From Streptomyces novaecaesareae (GTDB taxonomy: Bacteria > Actinomycetota > Actinomycetes > Streptomycetales > Streptomycetaceae), in NCBI RefSeq assembly GCF_000716875.1, contig NZ_JNWQ01000001.1, positions 1-64,000 on the forward strand: DNA of 64,000 nt, written 5' to 3'. Below the pieces are notes generated by a model, which was not told the DNA's origin, did no database searches, and saw only the letters and a list, made by a program, of their open reading frames with translations. The translations under genes and the position numbers were made by a program. This document shows positions 59,515 through 64,000 of this stretch, in pieces. Within the stretch, counting starts at the first letter, position 1. Every line of letters begins with the position of its first letter.

Positions 59515-60438
59515 ATGGTTCCCGGAACACCCCTGTCCGTCGTGCCCCACGACGCCCTGCCCGCCGCCGCACCCGCGCCATCCGTGGCATCTGCGGCATC
59601 TGCGGCACCTGCGGCACCTGCGTCATCCGCGCCATCTGCGGCATCCTCCGCGCTCGTCGGCGACTACCGGCGCCTGCTGGAGCTGTGCCCGGTACTGGAG
59701 CTCCGTCTGCTCGGCGCCGGCGAGCCCGCCCCGTCCAGCGCCGACGGCTGGTACTCCGGAGCCGAAATCGCCGCCGACGAACGGGCGCTGGCCGCCGTGC
59801 TGGCCGGCGAGGAGGCCCGCATCGCCGCCGAGCACGGCCGCGCCCCGCGACCGCACGTCACCGCCTCCCGGCTGCTCCACCACTACGTCTGGTCGGCCTG
59901 CCTGATCGTCGCCGGCCCCTGGCACCTCTCCCGGAGAGTCCCGGTCGTCGACCCCGGCGACCTCTGGCTGCACGCCCCCACCGGCGCACTCGCGCTGCGC
60001 CCGCGCGGGCACGTCACCCTCCCCGGCGACGACGAACTCCGCGCCGAACTACGGGCCGCCGTGGTCGCGCACGTCGGCCCGGTGCTCGCCGCGTTCGCCC
60101 GGCCCGCCCGGCGCCACGACCGCGCGCTCTGGGGCATGGTGACGGACGACCTCGCCTCCGCGCTCTGGTACCTCGGCCGGATGCTCGGCGCCGCGGACGC
60201 CACCGGCGCCGCCGCCGAGGAGGACGCCGCCGTCGCCGCGGCCGGGGCCGTCCTGCCCGGCGGCACCCAACCGCTCCCGGGCGCCGCCGACTTCCGCCGC
60301 CTGCACACCCCCGACGGGCGCGCCCACCACACCCGCACCCGGCTCGGCTGCTGCCTCTACTACGCGGTCAAGCCCGAGGCGCCCGCCTGCCTGACCTGCC
60401 CGCGGATCTCCGACGAGGAGCGGCTGCAGCGGCTCTGA
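59515..60438 (+). CDS. FhuF-like 2Fe-2S ferric-siderophore reductase
   Basis: A 307-residue protein of the FhuF/ferric iron reductase group. The C-terminal cysteines, GCCLYYAVKPEAPACLTCPRI (Cys-Cys, ten residues, Cys, two residues, Cys at about 280-296), bind a 2Fe-2S cluster. The core has SRLLHHYVWSACLIVAGPW and RALWGMVTDDLASALWYLGRML. It reduces Fe(III) in the imported siderophore to release iron. An Ala/Ser/Pro repeat of about 35 residues (SVASAASAAPAAPASS), coded by 9-base GCGGCATCT-type repeats, follows the N-terminus. ATG 59515 is 5 bases after GGGAG. Divergent from the importer operon. Confidence 0.88.
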   Translation: MVPGTPLSVVPHDALPAAAPAPSVASAASAAPAAPASSAPSAASSALVGDYRRLLELCPVLELRLLGAGEPAPSSADGWYSGAEIAADERALAAVLAGEEARIAAEHGRAPRPHVTASRLLHHYVWSACLIVAGPWHLSRRVPVVDPGDLWLHAPTGALALRPRGHVTLPGDDELRAELRAAVVAHVGPVLAAFARPARRHDRALWGMVTDDLASALWYLGRMLGAADATGAAAEEDAAVAAAGAVLPGGTQPLPGAADFRRLHTPDGRAHHTRTRLGCCLYYAVKPEAPACLTCPRISDEERLQRL

Positions 60439-60515
60439 CGGTCAGTCCGTCGCCCGTCCACCGGTGGGCCGCACACTGCGGTTCGTTGTCAGTGGCATCG
60501 GCTATGGTCGCCGAC

Positions 60516-60917
60516 ATGATCGATGCCACCATGCGGGTCCGTATCGCCCGCCCTTCGCGCGACCTCGCGGCGGCCGAGCGCTTCTACGTCGGCGGCCTCG
60601 GTCTCGACGTGCTGTGGCGCACCACCGAGCGGGTGTCCGGCAAGCACGACCTGCTGATGGTCGGCCCGCCCGGCGGCTCCTGGCACTTCGAGCTGACGCA
60701 CGACCCGGAGCATCCGCTGGAGCCCACCCCGACGGTGGACGACCTGTTCGTCGTCTACCTCGGCGCGCCGGCCGACGAGGCCCTGATCGCCCGGCTGGAG
60801 GCGGCCGGCGGCACCCGGGTCACGTCACACAACCCGTACTGGGACGAGTTCGGCGTGACGATAACCGACCCGGACGGCTACCGGCTGGTGCTCTGCTCCC
60901 GCAGCTGGGGCAACTGA
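60516..60917 (+). CDS. VOC (glyoxalase/bleomycin resistance) family protein
   Basis: A 133-residue vicinal-oxygen-chelate protein. VRIARPSRDLAAAERFYVGGLGLDVLWR is the first beta-alpha-beta-beta-beta module; HFELTHDPEHP carries a probable metal ligand (E/H), and the second module ends FGVTITDPDGYRLVLCSR. Substrate unknown. A TATGGT -10-like hexamer ends 7 bases before ATG 60516, suggesting leaderless translation; ATG 60504 is a longer alternative. Confidence 0.87.
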   Translation: MIDATMRVRIARPSRDLAAAERFYVGGLGLDVLWRTTERVSGKHDLLMVGPPGGSWHFELTHDPEHPLEPTPTVDDLFVVYLGAPADEALIARLEAAGGTRVTSHNPYWDEFGVTITDPDGYRLVLCSRSWGN

Positions 60918-60927
60918 CCGCGCGTCG

Positions 60928-61284
60928 CTACCGACGAGGCGTCGCTCCTGCGACGCCGTCCTCCTGCGCACGGTCGGGCACTTCCAGCCCGGCCCCGCCA
61001 CGCAGCACCGCCACGCCCCGGTCCAGGTCCACACCGAGGTGCGGCGGCGATCCGGCCTGCGCGTCGTCGCGCAGCGCCAGTTGCTCCTTCTTCTGCTCGA
61101 CCTGTATCCGCTTGCCCGGGCTGAACAGCGCGTGCAGTTCCTCCAGCCCGCCGGCGCCCATCCCCACCCCGGGCCCGCGGTGCCGTGGACGCGGCGAGGC
61201 CTCGTCCCGGATCTGCAGCGCGGCCAACGCGACCAGCCCCAGTACCGCCGCCACCGCCGCCGCCACACCCACGATCACTCCCAT
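60928..61284 (-). CDS. DUF6191-type small membrane-anchored protein
   Basis: A 118-residue protein with one N-terminal membrane helix (residues 3-24) and a soluble tail. GLEELHALFSPGKRIQVEQKKEQLALRDD is the recognisable conserved core, followed by PPHLGVDLDRGVAVL. It matches small actinobacterial proteins listed under DUF6191; function unknown. Convergent with the VOC gene (10-base gap) and divergent from the dienelactone hydrolase gene. Confidence 0.75.
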   Translation of the reverse strand: MGVIVGVAAAVAAVLGLVALAALQIRDEASPRPRHRGPGVGMGAGGLEELHALFSPGKRIQVEQKKEQLALRDDAQAGSPPHLGVDLDRGVAVLRGGAGLEVPDRAQEDGVAGATPRR

Positions 61285-61380
61285 GCCCGCTCAACGCCGC
61301 ACCGCAGTCGGGGCGTTCCCGAAATGGCGGGGCGCGCCCACCGGGTACCCTGCGGCGAGACCGGAAGGAGCGCCCTCACC

Positions 61381-62139
61381 ATGACCGTGCGCGGAACCCT
61401 CGTGGACATCCCGACGGCGGACGGAACCGCCGATGCCTACCTCGCCCACCCCGACGACGGCCGGGCCCACCCGGGCGTCATCGTCTACATGGACGCCTTC
61501 GGGCTCCGGCCGCACCTGGAGCGGATGGCCGACCGACTCGCCGAGGCCGGGTACACCGTGCTCGTCCCCAACGCCTACTACCGGAACGGCCGCGCCCCGG
61601 TCGTCGAACTGCCGGACCGCATCGACGTGGAGAACGCCGACGAACTCTTCGGCAGGATCATCCCGCTGCTCGCCACCCTCACCCCCGAGACGACCGCCCG
61701 CGACGCGGACGCCTACCTGCGCTGGCTCGCCGAGTCCCCGCTGGTCCAGGACGGGCCGGTCGGACTCACCGGCTACTGCCGCGGAGCGCTCCTCGCCCTG
61801 CGCACGGCCGCCAGCCACCCGGACCGGATCGCCCTCGCGGCCGGCTTCCACGGCGGCAACCTCGCCACCGAGCGCCCGGACAGCCCGCACCTGGGTGCCG
61901 ACCGGATCACCGCCGAGCTGTACTTCGGCCACGCCGACCAGGACGAGTCGCTGCCGCCCGAGCAGATCGGCCGGCTCGCCGAGGCCCTCACCGCCGCCGG
62001 GGTCCGGTTCCGGGCGGAGGTCTACACCGGTGCCCAGCACGGCTACACCCAGGCCGACACCACCCGTTACGACGTGGTCGCCGACGCACGGCACTGGGAG
62101 GCGCTGCTCGGCCTGCTGAAGCGGGTCCTGCCGGCCTGA
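61381..62139 (+). CDS. Dienelactone hydrolase family protein
   Basis: A 252-residue alpha/beta hydrolase. The nucleophile elbow is GYCRGALLAL with Cys at about 134, the catalytic Asp follows in FGHADQDESLP, and the His in TGAQHGYTQ (about 216-224): the Cys-Asp-His triad of dienelactone hydrolases. It may act on dienelactones from aromatic ring cleavage or on other lactones/esters. ATG 61381 follows GGAAGGAG. Confidence 0.9.
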   Translation: MTVRGTLVDIPTADGTADAYLAHPDDGRAHPGVIVYMDAFGLRPHLERMADRLAEAGYTVLVPNAYYRNGRAPVVELPDRIDVENADELFGRIIPLLATLTPETTARDADAYLRWLAESPLVQDGPVGLTGYCRGALLALRTAASHPDRIALAAGFHGGNLATERPDSPHLGADRITAELYFGHADQDESLPPEQIGRLAEALTAAGVRFRAEVYTGAQHGYTQADTTRYDVVADARHWEALLGLLKRVLPA

Positions 62140-62142
62140 GCT

Positions 62143-62171
62143 CCGCCGTCCGCCGTCCGCCGTCCGCCCGT
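62143..62171. repeat. 7-base tandem repeat CCGCCGT after gene end
   Basis: Three perfect CCGCCGT units (62143-62149, 62150-62156, 62157-62163) and a fourth with an extra C. It starts 4 bases after the hydrolase stop. It shares the 7-base period of the large heptad elements but not their sequence or inversion. Confidence 0.8.
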
Positions 62172-62238
62172 CCGTCTTCCAGCCGTACGGTTCGCTAGCC
62201 TGAGGAGTGAACCAGACGACTGAACCGGGGGGTTGGGC

Positions 62239-63189
62239 GTGCACATCGGAATGGGCAGGCGGGGAAGGCAGGCCGGGACGGGCCTGCGGGGCGTCCAGGA
62301 GGCCATCGTGTCGGCCTTCGCCGAGTACGTCCCAGGCGGGGTGCGACCGGGCGAACTCGACCGCGGCCGGCGGTCGTTGCGCTGGGTGGAGGCGGGCAGG
62401 GGCGGTGTGGCGCCCGTGGTCCTGATCGCGGGCTGCGGCACCTCCTCGCTCACCTGGGTGCCCGTCCTGCCCGAACTGTCCCGACACGGACGGGTGGTGG
62501 CGTACGACCGGGCCGGACTCGGCGCCAGCGAGCCGGAGCGCGCCGCAGAGCGCGGCAGCGGCCTCGCGACCGGCCCCACCCTGGAGGGGGAGATCGCGGA
62601 CCTGGCCGCCCTCGTACGGCACCTGGACGCCGGCCCGGCCATCCTGGTCGGGCACAGTTGGGGCGGCCAGCTGGCCCAACTCCTCGCCTGGCAGCGGCCG
62701 GAGCTGGTAGCCGGCCTGGTGCTGGTGGACCCGGCGCACGAGGAGTTCCAGCCGCGGTCCATCCGGGTCGCCGAAGCCGCGCTGAACCGGCTCTGGCTGC
62801 TCCGGACCGCGCTGACGACCACCGCACCGGAACCGGGGCGCCCGCTCGCCCGGGCCGAGGCGGCCGTGATCGCGCACCCCCACCAGCGGCGGACCGTCCT
62901 CGCGGAGAACCGCCTGACGAACGTCACCGCCCCCGAGCTCCGGCGGCGCCGCGGCGCCTCGCGGCTGCCGGAGGTTCCGGTGGCCGTCCTGAGCGCGACC
63001 GAGGGGCTGCCCCGGGCGATGCGCTCCCGGTGGACCGCCCTGCAGTCGCAGATCGCGTCCGGTGCGCTCAGGGGGACGCACGGCACGGTGCGCGAGGCCG
63101 GCCACGCCGTCCACGCCGACCAGCCCGGGGCGGTCATCGCGGCCGTCCTGGAGGTGTCCGACCACGCCCGATACGCCCGGAAGGCCTGA
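62239..63189 (+). CDS. Alpha/beta-fold hydrolase
   Basis: A 316-residue alpha/beta hydrolase. The oxyanion region is VVLIAGCGTSSLTWVPVLP (about 56-74), YDRAGLGASE follows strand 4, the nucleophile elbow is VGHSWGGQLAQLLAW (Ser at about 138), and the C-terminal His lies in REAGHAVHADQPGAVI. Substrate unknown; esterase, lipase-like or C-C hydrolase activity is possible. GTG 62239 is favoured with GGGGGG about 6 bases upstream; TTG 62233 is too close to that site. Confidence 0.87.
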   Translation: MHIGMGRRGRQAGTGLRGVQEAIVSAFAEYVPGGVRPGELDRGRRSLRWVEAGRGGVAPVVLIAGCGTSSLTWVPVLPELSRHGRVVAYDRAGLGASEPERAAERGSGLATGPTLEGEIADLAALVRHLDAGPAILVGHSWGGQLAQLLAWQRPELVAGLVLVDPAHEEFQPRSIRVAEAALNRLWLLRTALTTTAPEPGRPLARAEAAVIAHPHQRRTVLAENRLTNVTAPELRRRRGASRLPEVPVAVLSATEGLPRAMRSRWTALQSQIASGALRGTHGTVREAGHAVHADQPGAVIAAVLEVSDHARYARKA

Positions 63190-63309
63190 GAGCCGCCCGG
63201 CCAACGCCCGGAGAGCACCTGGCGAACACCCGGCGGGCATCCGGTCGGTCTCTGGCAGTCGTGCTCAATTCCGTTTCGCATCCGGTCTGCTGAGGTCACG
63301 ACACGCTCT

Positions 63310-63324
63310 GGCACACTGTGTGCC
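63310..63324. promoter_or_regulatory. Palindrome upstream of Ser/Thr kinase gene
   Basis: GGCACACTGTGTGCC, a perfect 7-base dyad around one T. It lies 45 bases before the kinase start, in the 179-base gap, and could be an operator. No regulator is assigned. Confidence 0.4.
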
Positions 63325-63368
63325 GACGACCCGTCGGGGCGGGTCATGACACACAGGGGGACTGGGGC

Positions 63369-64000
63369 ATGAGCGGGGCGGGCACCGTGCTCGGCGGGCG
63401 GTACAGGCTGGTCGGGAAGATCGGCGGCGGCGCGATGGGCTCGGTCTGGCGGGCCGAGGACACCGTCCTGGCGCGGCAGGTCGCGGTCAAGATCCTGCGC
63501 TCGGAGCTGTTCGAGGACGGCACCGCCACCCAGCGTTTCCGTCGCGAGGCCCAGCTGGTCGCCGCGATCGACCACCCAGGGGTCGTGGACGTCCACGACT
63601 ACGGCGAGAGCGGCGAGGACGGCGACGAGCGCTGCGCCTACATCGTCATGGAGCTGATCGAGGGCAGCCCGCTGGACCGGGTGCTCGCGAACTCCGGCCC
63701 CATGACCGTCGAGCGCACTCTTGAGCTGGTGGCCGGCGCCCTGGACGCGCTGCACGCCGCGCACCAGCGGGACATCGTGCACCGGGACATCAAGCCGTCC
63801 AACCTGATGGTGCGCACCGACGGCCGGGTGGCGATCACGGACTTCGGCATCGCCCGGGCGCTCGCCAGCACCAAGCTCACCGCGCCGTTCGCGATCATCG
63901 GCACCGCGCTCTACATGTCCCCGGAGCAGGCCGAGGGGGCCGCTCTCGGCCCCGCCACCGACCTGTACTCGATCGGCGTGGTCTGCTACGAACTGCTGGT
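63369..64000 (+). CDS. Serine/threonine protein kinase (Pkn type), 3' end outside window
   Basis: The first 210 residues of a eukaryote-like Ser/Thr kinase. Visible motifs are the Gly loop IGGGAMGSVWRAED (about 18-31), catalytic Lys in VAVKIL (about 41), HRDIKPSNL (about 139-147), DFGIARAL (about 160-167), and the activation-segment end GTALYMSPEQ (about 179-188). ATG 63369 follows GGGGGACTGG. The reading frame is still open at base 64000, so the kinase C-lobe, any membrane helix and sensor domain are not seen. Confidence 0.95.
   Translation, partial: MSGAGTVLGGRYRLVGKIGGGAMGSVWRAEDTVLARQVAVKILRSELFEDGTATQRFRREAQLVAAIDHPGVVDVHDYGESGEDGDERCAYIVMELIEGSPLDRVLANSGPMTVERTLELVAGALDALHAAHQRDIVHRDIKPSNLMVRTDGRVAITDFGIARALASTKLTAPFAIIGTALYMSPEQAEGAALGPATDLYSIGVVCYELL

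Overview
The window is very GC-rich actinomycete DNA with strong G/C third-position bias, many GTG/TTG starts and 4-base stop/start overlaps. The gene content (paaABCDE, a conservon, DmdR/IdeR-type iron boxes, NarL-type two-component pairs, a DUF6191 protein) points to Streptomycetaceae, i.e. Streptomyces or Kitasatospora. That placement is an inference. The first 60 bases are not genomic: they are an Illumina Nextera i5 adapter ending in the transposase mosaic end, so real sequence begins at about base 61, at a contig end.

Layout. 61-6100: an F420-type LLM oxidoreductase and an NCS1 nucleobase/hydantoin permease, a macrolide-type glycosyltransferase, two tandem GlsB/YeaQ membrane proteins with duplicated ECF-like promoters, and an ADP-ribosylglycohydrolase. 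6.2-13.8 kb: TetR regulator, aldo/keto reductase, small GNAT protein, methyltransferase, a NarL-type two-component system, and an M20 peptidase coupled to a possible 57-residue peptide gene. 14-18.1 kb: phenylacetyl-CoA epoxidase operon paaABCDE with a PaaR-like operator. 18.2-26.6 kb: flavoprotein monooxygenase, YbjQ protein, a conserved protein, a PTH2-type peptidyl-tRNA hydrolase, and an ABC-2-type exporter divergent from its two-component system. 26.6-29.6 kb: molybdate importer modABC. 30-38.2 kb: RNA ligase, cytochrome P450, and an MHYT sensor overlapping a complete cvnABCD conservon. 38.2-43.5 kb: an uncharacterised protein and dctA divergent from a CitA/CitB-type two-component system.

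43.7-60.4 kb is an iron-controlled NRPS-independent siderophore locus. A diaminobutyrate aminotransferase/decarboxylase pair behind an iron box makes 1,3-diaminopropane. Five overlapping genes on the minus strand follow the pvsABCDE order of vibrioferrin clusters: ATP-grasp ligase, IucA/IucC synthetase, MFS exporter, IucA/IucC synthetase, PLP decarboxylase. A lipoprotein and two-permease/one-ATPase importer and a divergent 2Fe-2S siderophore reductase complete it, with two iron boxes between importer and reductase. The window ends with a VOC protein, a DUF6191 protein, two alpha/beta hydrolases and the start of a Ser/Thr protein kinase.

The most unusual DNA is a family of seven dispersed, AT-richer intergenic elements at about 2.8, 8.1, 13.9, 21.8, 32.5, 47.7 and 55.2 kb. 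They are built from degenerate 7-base units (NTGACAG) that invert around an ATTTnnAAAT-like centre into CTGTCAN units. One contains a perfect 60-bp palindrome. Each lies just 3' of at least one gene, usually at a transcription-unit boundary. I do not recognise them as a described repeat family.
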